Shown here: in pieces, positions 37,468 to 61,072 of the stretch
Position numbering within the stretch: the first letter of the stretch is position 1
How the letters are laid out: each line of letters starts with the position of its first letter
Source of the DNA: Enoplosus armatus
Taxonomy: Eukaryota > Chordata > Actinopteri > Centrarchiformes > Enoplosidae
Length of the DNA stretch: 64,000 bases
Assembly (NCBI RefSeq): GCF_043641665.1
Contig: NC_092181.1
Span: 22,328,463-22,392,462, forward strand
Direction: 5' to 3'
Made by a program: the position numbers and the translations under genes
The notes under the pieces: model-generated
Told to the model about the DNA's origin: nothing
Database searches by the model: none
Seen by the model: the letters and a program-made list of their open reading frames with translations, nothing else

Positions 37468-38276
37468 CACATTACATTGGTTGTAATCTCTCTGGTGTCC
37501 TGCTTTGTTGGTGTTTAGCTCCATCTATGGAGGTTTGCTTGGAAGTGAATCTACACATAAACATACACACATTTACATGCAAAGACACATATATACAAGC
37601 ACACTCATGCGGTGTATCCCTTTGTCCTGCTGCAGTGAACAGTGTTTTTAAAAGATAATCCTATATTTCAATGCTTTATATAGTACATCCAGTATACATA
37701 CATAGAGTTTATAATATACCTGGGTATTTGAGCTGTTAGAGCTCCCTCTAGTGTTGGTTAGTGAAACTGCCTTTAATCTGCCCACCTTCCATCTTGTCTC
37801 CCGCCCCTTTTTATCTCCCTCTGTGTCCTTTTTGTTAACTTTGCATCTCTCTGTGCCTTGGTAGTGTTCTTTCATATATTCAAAATATTTTTTTGTCTCT
37901 TTTTTTCTTGTTTTCCACTCATAAAATGTTTAATGGTTTTTCTGGTTCCTTATAAACCCTCGCTCCTTGTGTGTGTGTGTGTGATGTCAAAAGTAGCTTA
38001 TAGGTTGAGTTGTGAGTCCTATATGATCCCTAAAATCAGTCACCCTGTCTGCAGTCCTCCTGTAACCATTGAGAAGCCTTGTATGAGCCCATGTAAGCCC
38101 CACCTGTAAGCTGTAATAAATTGGCTCTGCTCCCCCTCGGCTCCCCAGTTTTCAGTGGTCCCCCATTGTAGGCCAGACAGTGGATCAACCACCAGTGTTC
38201 ATCCCAATGAAGAGTCCACTTGTATTTTTATGCTCTTTGAAAACAAAGATATATTTGAGAGACAGATGGTTCTATG

Positions 38277-38280
<4 letters not shown>

Positions 38281-38316
<36 letters not shown>
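38281..38316. repeat. (AAT)n microsatellite in the caskin1 3' UTR
   Basis: About twelve AAT/ATA trinucleotides, 140 bp before the poly(A) signal. Confidence 0.9.
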
Positions 38317-38453
38317 TGATAATTATAGACTGAGCTGATTGAGCCTGTACATTTAGGATTGAGTTCTGGATGTGTTGTGACGGATGTTGTGCCATGGTTG
38401 GGTTTAGGTTGTGTTTCTGCTGTGACGATGCATTCCTGTACAGCTGTGATCAG

Positions 38454-38459
38454 AATAAA
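38454..38459 (+). terminator. caskin1: Poly(A) signal, caskin1
   Basis: AATAAA in the + strand, at the end of the proposed 3' UTR. It is the first convincing signal followed by unrelated, repeat-like intergenic sequence. Confidence 0.6.
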
Positions 38460-38479
38460 TGTATAAATTAAACCTTACA

Positions 38480-39440
38480 TGACTCTTTAAGTGTGCTTCT
38501 TTTAGATCTCAGAGGAATTGTCAGAAAACTATTTGTAGATTCTTCTTCTTCAGCAACCCCAGTTTTATATGAATGACACTCTTAGCCACCACTCTTCTGG
38601 GAAGACTTTCCACAACATTTTGAAACGTGGCTGCAGGGATTTGCATTCAGCCACAATAGCTTTAGTGATGTTGGGCGATAAGGTTCGGCCAAGTTGAAAC
38701 AAGAAAGGGCCTTCCCCAAACTGTAGCTACAACGTTACATTCTGCAAATATTACATATGATGAGGTTCGTCAAGACTGACTTATTTTTTTAAACTAAACA
38801 TTTAAAATTTTAGACCAAAAAGGGATTTTTTTTCTACCAGAATTACATACCTGGCAGGGTAAAGAAGGCATTATATATATATAATATTACATATCCAGCA
38901 GAAGAGTTACAATATTCTGCAACACCCAAATTAACAGCGTTAATGCCTACGAGCATATACAACACATATGAAAAAATGGTAAAATATCCTGCCACCAGTA
39001 GGCTAACTTTGTCACAACTCTCTGATAACCAGAGTTGAGAGATGTTTCAGGAAATGTTACAAATAAGGCAATAGGCCAACATGTACGTAACTTGTTGTTT
39101 TAGTCCCCAAATAATGCCAAAAAAATCCCATCCTGATCTGTGATGTATTGGATTGTGTATTTAAAATGATACTTTTCTGTTGTTGTTGTTTCTAAGCGTA
39201 TCTGGTACTTATTACTGTACTGGTTTGGAAAACAATTATCATCTCCCCATATTAACCAGCGTTAAACGGCTGTTACCATTATTGAAAAACTACAATTCCC
39301 ACGAGTCTTTGATGCAGCTTCTGCATCTAAGACTCATGGGAAATGCTGTTGTTCACTGCTAACAAAAATCAACGTTGTTTTATCTATGTTTAAATGACTA
39401 GTTGTTGAGGTAATATTGTCCAGTAATGGGGGCCCGATAC
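38480..39440. other. Intergenic region, caskin1 to snoRNA host gene
   Basis: AT-rich, no gene recognised. Just before 39360 there is an imperfect palindrome: 'acgagtctttgatgcagctt' followed by 'ctgcatctaagactcatggg'. Confidence 0.4.
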
Positions 39441-40508
39441 GGGGCCAGAAAATACCATAATAATGGCTTTTCAGAAAGTCCGACGGACGAAGCTAACTGG
39501 CGATGTAGCTAGACTGCTAGCTAGCCCAGAAAGGGGAGGGGCTTCGGCTTTCCGTTGGACGGAAGCCGTTTATATCAATCGTCTTGTGCGTTTGCAAGGT
39601 CTTTGGCATCAGTTCACCACTGGCAGCGTGGCAGGAGAGACCTTGGTCACCTCTGTGAGTGTTCTCTCCAAACTTTACTCCATGGCAGCAAAGATGTTCG
39701 TCTGTAAGAAACCTAACCGGTCATCAGATAGAAGTGAGTATTATATTGTGACATTGTGTGCTAACTTAAGCGACCATGTTGGTCTGAACACTAACACGTG
39801 GCTGTTCTGCGAGGCCTAGAGCTACCAGACCAAACTGATCACCACCACGTGGTGATTCCACCTCTAAAACAGTCAAATGTGACTTGCAATTGGGCTGTGT
39901 CTTTTTAATCTGGTTTCTAACTTTAATCTGACTTTGATCCACAAAACAAGCATTTGCTTGGTCCCTATTTCCAACTTTCAGTCCTAAATTCGTTTAATTC
40001 TCTTACATAAGAGATGTGGTGTTCAATAATGACCATTAATCTGTTTCATCACCCACATTGTTGCCTGAAAATGTTTCGTCTATATGGCAATACGGTCTAC
40101 TCAAATCTGGTTTGTCTGGAGTTTATTATTACTATTGGGGATAGTATAAGTAACAGCTCAAAGGTCCCCGTAATTGCACGTTATTGAGTGTGAATGAAAT
40201 GTTAAAATGGCTGTAACATAACGTTAGAACTGGTGCAGCTAGAATTCATGAGCCTTGCCTTTTCTCTTTCCAGCAGCAAGTCACATGGAGGCATGCTGGA
40301 GTCCTCGCCTGGAGGACTTGGAGGACTTCCATGACTTGAGATGAAGAAATCGAAAATGACGTGCCTTGAAGATGGCTCGTGCTGAATTTGTGCAAATGTG
40401 AGTTAATGTGCATCATAAATAGTAGTGTGAATAAATAAAGAATGAGAAAAGGTGAAAATAGAAATGTCATAAACCCAACACACCATGTAATCTTTACAAA
40501 TGTTTCTC

Positions 40509-40590
40509 AGCCAGTAATGTCACATCACATTTCACTACACCTTTTTATGAGAGCTGAACAGCAGCTCCTAACTTTAACTCATTTGAGGTG
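40509..40590 (+). pseudogene. Decayed SNORD60-like copy (intron 2 of the host)
   Basis: Aligns with the two intact copies through 'cctttttatgagagctgaac.gcagctcct' and the terminal 'gaggtgcc'. However, the C box reads taatgtc, the D box reads TTGA, and the 28S-complementary guide has been lost. It is best read as a degenerate paralogue. Confidence 0.55.
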
Positions 40591-40845
40591 CCATTATTTA
40601 TAATTTCAAAGCATCTTCACTAAGATACAATAAAATTATGTTTAGGTCCTTTGGTGTTCTTTTTTTAAATCATTCACTTTCCCCCTGCAGTTGAAGCTGG
40701 TACAGTGAGATGGACAGCGCTGAAGCCCCGGGAGCTGCCTGAATTCAGTCCCTCAACACTCAAGGATGAGTGCTGAGATTAAAGCTGAATGCCTTGCCAG
40801 GTGTGAGAGCTGGTGAGTTCACGTTTTGGCATGTGAAACGGTTTC

Positions 40846-40934
40846 AGCCTGTGATGACAAACTAAAATAAACTTTTCTGACACCTACTATGAGAGCTGAA
40901 CTTCAGCTCCTGATTCTAACTTTATTCTGAGGCT
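40846..40934 (+). ncRNA. snord60: Box C/D snoRNA, SNORD60-like, copy 1
   Basis: Terminal stem AGCC/GGCT encloses box C GTGATGA (40851-40857), D' CTGA (40877-40880), a C'-like TATGAGA (about 40889-40895) and box D CTGA (40927-40930). The segment AACTTTTCTGACACCT across and upstream of D' is complementary to the universally conserved large-subunit rRNA stretch AGGTGTCAGAAAAGTT. By the box-plus-five rule the target is the G of CAGAAAAG. That is the site attributed to human U60 (28S G4340) and yeast snR48. It sits in intron 3 of the host gene, 34 bp after the donor and about 80 bp before the acceptor, a normal distance for intronic processing. Confidence 0.85.
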
Positions 40935-41109
40935 CCATTTTGTAAGTGCATTAGTGTAGTCTTCACCTCAAAGTTGTCACTTTTCCTTAACTCTTATGTC
41001 TACTTTCTCTTACAGACTGGTAAGAATGAGAAGACAGAAAACTTCGGAGCTGACTGGATGGATGTGAGCTGGTGAGTGCATTCGGCATGTTGGCATTTGA
41101 ATAACTTGT

Positions 41110-41196
41110 AGCCGGTGATGACAAATCAAATAACTTTTCTGACACCTACTATGAGAGCTGAACTCCAGCTCCTGATTCTAGCTTTTCTCTGAGGCT
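41110..41196 (+). ncRNA. snord60: Box C/D snoRNA, SNORD60-like, copy 2
   Basis: Paralogue of the copy at 40846-40934: terminal AGCC/GGCT, box C GTGATGA (41115-41121), D' CTGA (41139-41142), C' TATGAGA (from 41150), box D CTGA (41189-41192). The same 16-nt complement to 28S rRNA is intact (TAACTTTTCTGACACCT), while sequence before box D has diverged. It lies in intron 4 of the host, about 73 bp before the exon 5 acceptor, the spacing usual for intron-processed C/D snoRNAs. Confidence 0.86.
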
Positions 41197-41354
41197 CCAA
41201 CAGTAAATGTGTGTACACACTGCTGTAAGTTTATGTGAATTAAAACTTGGCTGCTTCTCTCTTTTACAGGTTGATTCATGACTCAATGAAGGGAAAAGTA
41301 AAGCTACATGATCTGCTGCTGACTGACCACTGGTGATCCAGTTTATTTTAAAGG

Positions 41355-41420
41355 TAAGTCTCTGTATGTGTTCATGTATGAGAGCTGTTTGCTCCTGATT
41401 GTAACTCTTACCTGAAACTA
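41355..41420 (+). pseudogene. Decayed SNORD60-like copy (intron 5 of the host)
   Basis: Retains 'gtatgagagctg', 'gctcctgattgtaact' and a CTGA box D (41412-41415), but lacks a good box C and the D' guide (no CTGACACC). It is shorter than the intact copies and is read as a remnant; a shortened functional RNA is not excluded. Confidence 0.5.
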
Positions 41421-41619
41421 TAAAGGATATGTATTTGTTTGTCTGACACAGATGATTCTAGTCTAATCTGTATTTGTCTTTCCCAGATATCGTCACTGGC
41501 CAGAAAGCTGATGTCCTCGAGCTTAAAACAACAAACCTGAATGAAGAAACCGCAATGTTTCAATGAAGAACAATGTTGTAATATTGAAGTTACTGCAGCA
41601 AACTGTCGACTTGTATTTG

Positions 41620-41625
41620 AATAAA
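41620..41625 (+). terminator. Poly(A) signal of the snoRNA host gene
   Basis: AATAAA about 130 bp into the last exon, followed by T-rich sequence. Confidence 0.6.
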
Positions 41626-41644
41626 CAGTAACTGAGTTGGAAAC

Positions 41645-42395
41645 GTTTTCTGAATGGTCTGTTGTAAACCTTTACTATATTGTAGCATTTGTGCCCAATA
41701 GTATTACATACCAACCATAAAGTGACTGAATGCAGCGAGTTAGTTGCCAGAGAAGACTTGTACTTAAAGGTGATATGGTCCAGCTGGACACAGACCTGCA
41801 TGTCTGTCAGTTTGTTTGTTTTTATATTTAAACTTTGCCAGAGGCTTCGAGTTAATCATCTTCTCTGAGAGGAACACCAGAAGTAGACGTGTGATCAAAG
41901 CTTGAAGACACAATCTGCAACAGCTTGACCTCATATTTAAATATTCACATACTCTTTAATTGCAGATTTCAGTTGCAAAGCGGAATTAATTTGATTCTCA
42001 AAAAGGTCATTGAAATTATGAGGCTGGTTTCCATGTTGATAGAGTAAAACTAACATTTAACAGCTTCATAGGACAACTTCAGTCTTTTTATTAGCCCCAA
42101 TTATTAAAATACTAGTCAGTTTGGGAGAATAGCAGGTTCCTGTCTTGTATTTTGACCCTCTTGACGTATGAATCAAATATTGTGCCTTTTGAATTGGGGT
42201 TGACAGCAGTGGGGCCCAACAGAATTACACCAAAAACATAAAACGTTTTGTCCCATTTTTCTCTAAAGGCCATCTAGAAAGCAAAATCATATAAAGTATT
42301 TAACACTGCACGTTTCTGGTCTTTAACCTCACGTTCCTCATCTCACTGGAGGTCTCTGGAGACTCTCAACACAGAGACCGACATCACCTCCGGTC
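41645..42395. other. Intergenic region between the snoRNA host and gng13
   Basis: AT-rich, no gene or recognisable repeat. GC content rises sharply at about 42400, where the gng13 5' region begins. Confidence 0.4.
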
Positions 42396-42399
42396 ATCT

Positions 42400-42830
42400 G
42401 AATATAAAATGAACTCCCGGCTTGCTCTCCCTTTGGGGCGCGTCCTCATTTGCGTGTTTCCTGCCTCTGCTCAGCCTCAGTGCGTGTCCGGATTTCCATA
42501 CAGGTGCGTCCTCGGCTCCAGCCCTCGTTTGACTGTCAAATCAGGCGGCCCGGCTGCTTTTCTCCGCCCTGCGCATCCCGCATCCAGTCGCTACCAGAGA
42601 GGAGCGCAGGGGAGTGCCCTGCGCCGCGGACAGCCGACACACACAGCCTCCTCCTCCTCCTCCTGCCTCCTCCTCCTCTTCTTCCTCCTCCTGCACTGAA
42701 GCCGGACTCCTCTGCCAGCGGAACTCCACCGACTCTCAGCTGTTATTGTCGCTGTCAAAGCCCCGTCTGCATCCTCCACCAGCCGGCTGCACACAAACTC
42801 GACCAGCGGTCCCCTCCGGTAGGCCTGACG
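42400..42830 (+). promoter_or_regulatory. gng13: Probable gng13 promoter and untranslated first exon
   Basis: A GC-rich block with a (CCT)n-rich part (42648-42692), ending in a strong donor GTAAGA at 42831. The next supported exon is the gng13 start exon at 45407, so this is most simply a 5' UTR exon. Open frames of about 100 codons exist but are low-complexity and mutually inconsistent. Confidence 0.45.
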
Positions 42831-43399
42831 GTAAGAGCGGTTGTTTGTGCGGGGGGGGTTTTATGCGTTTCCATCCACATATAATCACAATACATCTGCG
42901 TTTGAACTGCTGTTTTGATGTTTAAGCGACACAGTGACTATACATGCTCGCTTTATCCTCCTACACACTGATGATTGTGTCAAACGCGAATTAATTTTCT
43001 GCAAATGTGTGATCAGCAGCCTGAAATAACCCTGAGGGCTGAGTGATGGAGACTGTAACACATTTGGAGGATATTGTAATTAAATGATGAAGGCCTTTTC
43101 ATGGAACAGCTGGCTCCAGCAGGATGGATGCTGGTGGGGGAAACGGGCACCGGGCGGCCGACTTACTTAGATCCATTAAAAAGATGAAGAGGAGGAGGGG
43201 GAGGAGGGAGAGACAGCTTCCGATAGGGAGCACTAAACTGATCCTTGGTAGGCCTGAACTCTCATCTGGGCTCTCTCTCTCTCTCTCTCTCTCTCTGCTG
43301 TAATGTGGCCTGTGGCAGGGTGGGGCACAATTTACAATAAATAGAAATAAAAGACAGAAAACTGTGTTGGGTTAATACTCAGAGGTTGTTTTTTTTAAG

Positions 43400-44190
43400 A
43401 GCCAGAGATGTAAAAAGTGTATTGAAGTTGAGTATAAATGCCTTGAAATTGTACTCGAGTATTTTGATACGGTGCAGCTTGATTTACTCCACTACATTAA
43501 TGTGACAGCTGCAGTAAGAAAAGTGCATTTCATCTACTGCTGTACTCTGGAGGTATTTGTACTTTCTCTCAGTGTTTGTTCCATGTGGTGCATTATTTTT
43601 ATTCCAATACATTGATCTGACAGTCACTAGTTACTCTGCAAACAAACAATAGGTATACACTAAGTCGCCAGTTTATTAGGTACGCCCAGCTGGAACTAAT
43701 GCAGTCTAATACAACAGTCCTGCAATAAAACCTTCATGGAGGTTATAATGTTTGGTTTTTGTTTTAGAGGTGTTGATTCAACACTATGATGTAGTCTTTG
43801 GTGCTGTTGGACTGTTTTGTCATTGATATAAATGGGGTGGGCAAAATAATAGAAACACCTGTCAGTATAACACAAGAAAACCTTCATAAAAGGTAGGTTT
43901 TCTTGCAGGACCGTTGTATTAGACTGCATTGGTTTTAGCTAGGTGTACCTAATAAACTGGCAACTGAGTGTATATAGTATATAAACAGTATGTATATATA
44001 AACATATTGTAATCTCTTGAAATGGGCTTCATTGAAGATAAAACTGACAAAAGTACAGAAAAGCTCCAAAGGGACAAACTACAACCTTTGACATCCTCTG
44101 GCTCTTCACAATGAGTACTTTTACTTTTGATACTTAAGGACATTTTCTGTTCAACACTTCTGTACTTTAGTAAAATTCTAAATTGATTCT
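43400..44190 (+). repeat. Fish dispersed repeat interrupted by a MITE
   Basis: Sequence of the same type as 1340-1745 (which is reversed): 'gtaaaaagtgtattgaagtt', 'actcgagtattttgatac', 'actccactacatt' and 'tgtactctggagg'. It resumes at about 44110 after the insertion at 43658-43970 with 'gagtacttttactttt' and 'tgtactttagtaaaattct'. It lies within the gng13 5' intron. Confidence 0.55.
43658..43970. mobile_element. MITE with ~67-bp terminal inverted repeats
   Basis: A 313-bp element starting CACTAAGTCGCCAGTTTATT and ending with its inverted counterpart (..AATAAACTGGCAACTGAGTG). About 65 bp at each end are inverted complements with few mismatches, reaching inward to TGCAGGACC-type sequence. It is flanked by TATA on both sides (43654-43657 and 43971-43974), a probable target-site duplication. 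It has no coding capacity, so it is a non-autonomous DNA transposon. The terminus is one I associate with common fish MITEs; the superfamily is not assigned. Confidence 0.88.
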
Positions 44191-45406
44191 ACAGATAAGT
44201 ATTTTCTGTGTAGCCAAAGCCTCATAATTGTTATCCCTCTGCGACACAGAGCTCCATTGAACATCAATGAGCCACACTGTTATACAGGCTGACACCTTCC
44301 TTCATTATGATGAACACTGTCGTTTATTGCGAGTCGATCACACATTAACCGACCTGCTTCCATAAATAATATGAGCACCGAATGTGTATTAATCCGCCGG
44401 GGAAAATAGCCCCCAAATAAATGGACTATTACTGCTAAAAGCTGCAGTTATTGTGATTTTACAGATTTACGTCATCAGCAGGAACCAATGACCACTCTCT
44501 TGGTCTTTTTTGGGATTTGCTGGCAATATGAAAAGTTTCATCCTTTACAGTTACACTTTGTGTGCAACTAGCATTAAAGGTTCATCAACTTCTTCCATCA
44601 CAACTATATTAGTTACAAAAAAGACGAGTGGAAACAAACGAGAACGTCCTTCACTAGTAGACGTGCGGATACTTTACTTTGGTAGTTAAGATTGTTTTTT
44701 TGAAAACTACTCACATTTGGTCCCTTTAACGGGTCAACGTGGCATTTGGACAGTAACTACTTCAATATGTATGTCCTATTAATCACTTCCTCTGCAGTTC
44801 AGTGAAGCACTCCAAAGTGGCAACCATCTGGTCTTCATAAGGTTTTCCCAGATATCGTCATAAATCTGTCAAACAGAGCAGTGGTTCCCACCAAGGGGTC
44901 AGAGGATTTATCTGAGGGGTCACGAGATGACCTAAAGAGAGGAAAACAAAAATATTTCTGCTTCAAGTCACAGAAGTATTTCAGAATGACTTTACTCTGA
45001 CCTGCTTTTTTTTTCTTCTTTTACTTCTTAAATTATTCAAATGAAAGTTAAGAGAAACAACCAGTAAACGTTTGCAACCAGAGATGCAGGTAGACGTGGC
45101 TGTTTTAAGGAGTCACAAACCAAAGAGGCTGGGAACCACTGAAATCGAGTGATAAAATAGCAGTTTATTCTGATCTATTCTTGTCTTTCAAAAAGTAAAA
45201 CTCCACACAAGTGAAAGCAGAATTACTGTTTTTCATTTGCACAGAATGCATGAATACAAGACTCCACCGCAGAACTGAATGTCTCTTTTACAACAAAATA
45301 CTCTATTTTTTTTAATTTCCACCTAAGTTTTGATGAGACGTCTGTGTGTCTGAACCCTTTATCTACTCGAGCTTCAATCTGTTGTGTTTTTCCTCTCGAG
45401 CTGCAG

Positions 45407-45724
45407 AAGCATCATGGAGGAGTTAGATGTTCCACAGATGAGGAGAGAAGTGGAAAGCCTTCAGTATCAGCTGGCAATCAACAGAGAGAAATCCTCCATC
45501 ACCGTTACTGAGTGAGTGTGTATTGTCCACACACACACACACACACTCTCTGAAGTATCGAGTATCAGATTCATGCTGACGGTGTGTTTTTTTTTTTTCT
45601 TGCAGGCTGGTGAAGTGGATCGAGGGTTGTGTTTGTGAAGATCCATTTCTGAACCCTGAGCTGATGAGAGCCAACCCCTGGGTGGAGAAGGGCAAGTGTG
45701 TGATCCTCTAATGGTCACACACAC

Positions 45725-45765
<41 letters not shown>

Positions 45766-45889
45766 CACACACACGATCACGGATGCATATAAACTAAATA
45801 ATCATGCACTCCCACACACACCCTCACACTGCACTAACTCACCCCCCCCCCCCCCCCCCCCCACACCCACCCACCCTCCCTCTCTCTCG

Positions 45890-45922
<33 letters not shown>

Positions 45923-46120
45923 TATTGCTATTATCATGTTTATTTATTGGGAGACTCCTGAATGCTTTTAATTTATGTGAAGACTACTGTGTGTGTGTGT
46001 GAGTGTACAGCACTGAGTAGCTTTCTAGAGGTTTGTTTTGATGGACTGCTGAAAAATGTTCAAACAACACGTTTTTATTGGCTCTTTACACTGTCAATCA
46101 AAATAAAGACTGTTTTGAAT
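45407..46120 (+). CDS. gng13: Guanine nucleotide-binding protein subunit gamma-13
   Basis: The coding sequence is 45414-45511 joined to 45606-45711 (67 codons, exactly the human length). The product starts MEELDVPQMRREVESLQYQL, continues with VTELVKWIEGCVCEDPFLNP, and ends with the farnesylation CaaX box CVIL. Gamma-13 pairs with G-beta in taste cells, olfactory neurons and retinal ON bipolar cells. The G-gamma helix and the NPW motif before the CaaX box are intact. The ATG lies 8 bp after a strong acceptor. An AATAAA follows at 46102-46107. It is convergent with chtf18 on the opposite strand, as in human 16p13.3. Fish often have two copies (gng13a/b); which one this is cannot be told here. 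Confidence 0.95.
45716..45920. repeat. (CA)n, poly(C) and (CT)n tracts in the gng13 3' UTR
   Basis: CA tract at about 45717-45774 starting 6 bp after the stop codon, a 21-base poly(C) run at 45842-45862, then (CT)n and (CA)n to about 45923. Minus-strand open frames here are repeat artefacts. Confidence 0.9.
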
Positions 46121-46147
46121 TTAACAGCTGGACTTTTGGGATTTATT
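46102..46147. terminator. Interleaved convergent poly(A) signals, gng13 (+) and chtf18 (-)
   Basis: AATAAA for gng13 is at 46102-46107 on the + strand. TTTATT at 46142-46147 gives AATAAA on the - strand for chtf18, with another at 46074-46079. The signals lie within about 75 bp of each other, so the two 3' ends should abut or overlap. Confidence 0.6.
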
Positions 46148-46197
46148 CAGACGCTTACAAATATAGCAGAAATACAGCTGAGAATGAAGTAGCTGTT

Positions 46198-46200
<3 letters not shown>

Positions 46201-46246
<46 letters not shown>
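46201..46246. repeat. (TG)n microsatellite in the chtf18 3' UTR
   Basis: About 23 TG units on the + strand, so (CA)n in the chtf18 message, beginning about 7 bp after its stop codon. Confidence 0.9.
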
Positions 46247-46247
<1 letters not shown>

Positions 46248-46252
46248 CGGGG

Positions 46253-58994
<12,742 letters not shown>

Positions 58995-59887
58995 ATCGTC
59001 TTGGAAACACGGTTATTAGTTTAGTCTAAAGACAAACACACTCTGAATGCTTTTCTCATGGATATTCCCTTCGCTATTTCAGCAGCCACTCTGATTTCCC
59101 GGCAATTTTTTTGTTGTGAAGTATTACTTCCGGTTAACGCGAGTGCTCCGCCATCTGATTGGTTATTAAAACTTTTCTCGGCTCCCAGCATGCACTGCGG
59201 AGTGTAAAACTTATTTCAGGGATGAAAAAAAAGCAGAGAGAAGAAGAAAAAAAAAAAAAAAAAAAGTTGGCCTGAGGGTGGCGATGTGTGTCCATAGATA
59301 ACTTCATCATCATACAGTCTGTCTCACTGATGTTCAGATTAACGAGAAACAAGATTCACAATTAAAACGCAGTAACTGCAGTCAATGTTAGTGCAATATC
59401 ATAAATACACCAAACCTCTCCAGATAATACAAAACTGTACAAAATTAGGTGTTTAAAATGAGAGTTTTTGTCTGTTTTGTCTAAACTCTCGGCTGCAGAC
59501 TGTTCCTCCTTGATTTCTGTTGCAGACTATAAAATCCCATATTCACACACAGAGACCCTCATATACACATGACAAGTGAAGCATGTTAAGGTGTGCATGC
59601 TGACATAAATACATGGACATGTACAGTAAGCTTTTCTCTGTCCCTTTATGACATATTGATAATAACATTTATTTATGTATTTAGATTTGTTAGGTACTTT
59701 TCTTGTCTTTGCCATGTACTGGATTGAACAATGTTCAAAATGCTGTAATTACAAATTAAATATATGTAGCACAAGATGTTGGCAGGCAATTCCCTACTCA
59801 ATTTCGTCTAAATGCAAAGTCATTCATGTTAATTTTGTAGTAGTTTTACACGCAAAACCTTCATTCATCTTAAGCTTTTACATTTTG

Positions 59888-59918
<31 letters not shown>

Positions 59919-61035
59919 AGATTAATGATGATGTGTGTGACGTCAGGGTGTCTCTATCGCCACCATCTGCTCCTTGTAGCAGACAAACACTGGCCAGCAG
60001 TTTGCGTGTGACACTGAGTTAATTTCACATCAGGGAGCACGAGAGCAAACTCCTCTCAGTGCCTCTCGGACTTCTTGTCCTCTCATGTTGCCGCTCAGTG
60101 AAAAATGTCCAGATGTGTTGAGAGCAAAGCAAAGCAGTTTCTGATTTTGAGAATGTGCACACAGCGAGGTGCAGACCAGTGTGTGTTTCAATGGACGTAC
60201 ATTAAGATTAAAGAAGTCTCACCGCTTTAGCCTTCATCAGGGAGATATCTAAGGATGTTTCCAAGTTAGTTGTGATGTTAAATCTGTATGTTTTGTGTGG
60301 TGACATGTGTTTTTCTTATAGTAAATATGGTATATAATGAAATTATTATAATATTATTATTATTATAGTAATGTTGTTTTCTACACCTAGTATTTATGGT
60401 TATTCCTAAGTGATTCAAAAGTCACATGACTATTACGAGGACATTTCCCTTAAAACTTGAACTCAACCCCCCCCCCCCCCCCCCCCCCCCCCAAGCTGGT
60501 ACCCACAAATATTTCCAATGGTTAAATGGTTAAATCATCTCACACATTCTTTCTCAGTGGGGCAGTTGTAATGTGTGTGTAATGAAGTACAGAATGTAAA
60601 GAAACAGGCATCTATCACTCGCAGTAAAATAGAGCAGATCAAGCTCAGTTTTTAAATTGGAAATAGTAACACTCATCCAAAAATACCAAAGAATATGTCT
60701 GATATCTGGGATTATATAGTAGGATTGTATTCCAAAACATGTACATTTACAAAACATATGTCCATCATCTGCCAATAATGCATAATGTTTCCTTGAACAT
60801 TTATAATAAAAACTTGTGTCCACACACATTTTGTGAGATTAGGTGTGCTTCTCAAATGTTGGCTGTCATATTGTAAAGATCTTTATATAGATGAACAGAT
60901 TCCTTCCTAAAAGTTACTGAATGAAACTGTTTTCTTTCTCGCACACTTTCACTGACCCTACTTGTCACTTACCAGCAGATGTTTGTGTGTTTAGACGCTA
61001 ATGATTATAAACTTGTCATCGCCAATGATTGACCA

Positions 61036-61072
<37 letters not shown>

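Larger units (their letters stand above)
36573..38480 (+). other. caskin1: caskin1 3' untranslated region
   Basis: The stop codon at 36570-36572 is followed by about 1.9 kb with no coding potential, ending at a canonical AATAAA (38454-38459). It contains (CA)n at about 37411-37463, a (GTT)n-rich stretch near 37242-37288 and (AAT)n at about 38281-38316. The 3' end position is inferred from the poly(A) signal only. Confidence 0.65.
39450..41640 (+). ncRNA. snhg19: Multi-exon snoRNA host gene, SNHG19-like
   Basis: Proposed exons: about 39450-39733, 40274-40397, 40691-40812, 41016-41071, 41270-41353 and 41487-~41640, each with clear GT-AG borders (donors GTGAGT or GTAAGT) and a poly(A) signal at 41620-41625. 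The exons share no conserved reading frame. The first contains an open frame of 118 codons from about 39463, but it reads through the donor and resembles no protein known to me. Introns 2-5 each contain a box C/D snoRNA copy or remnant. The ends of exons 3 and 4 (gagctg|gtgag) are nearly identical, so exon-intron units appear to have been duplicated together. Human SNHG19 hosts SNORD60 close to CASKIN1 on 16p13.3, which fits the position here. The transcription start is a guess; a pyrimidine-rich 'cttttc' near 39465 could be a 5'TOP start. Confidence 0.72.

Noticed and set aside
39463..39819. 118-codon ORF in the first exon of the snoRNA host
   Set aside because: It reads through a strong GTGAGT donor at 39734, continues in no later exon, and resembles no family I know; the locus is better explained as a non-coding host. 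Not fully excluded for the first 90 codons.
42409..42925. Overlapping GC-rich ORFs of 96-144 codons
   Set aside because: Low-complexity Ser/Pro frames in a CpG-rich leader; better explained as the gng13 promoter and 5' UTR exon.
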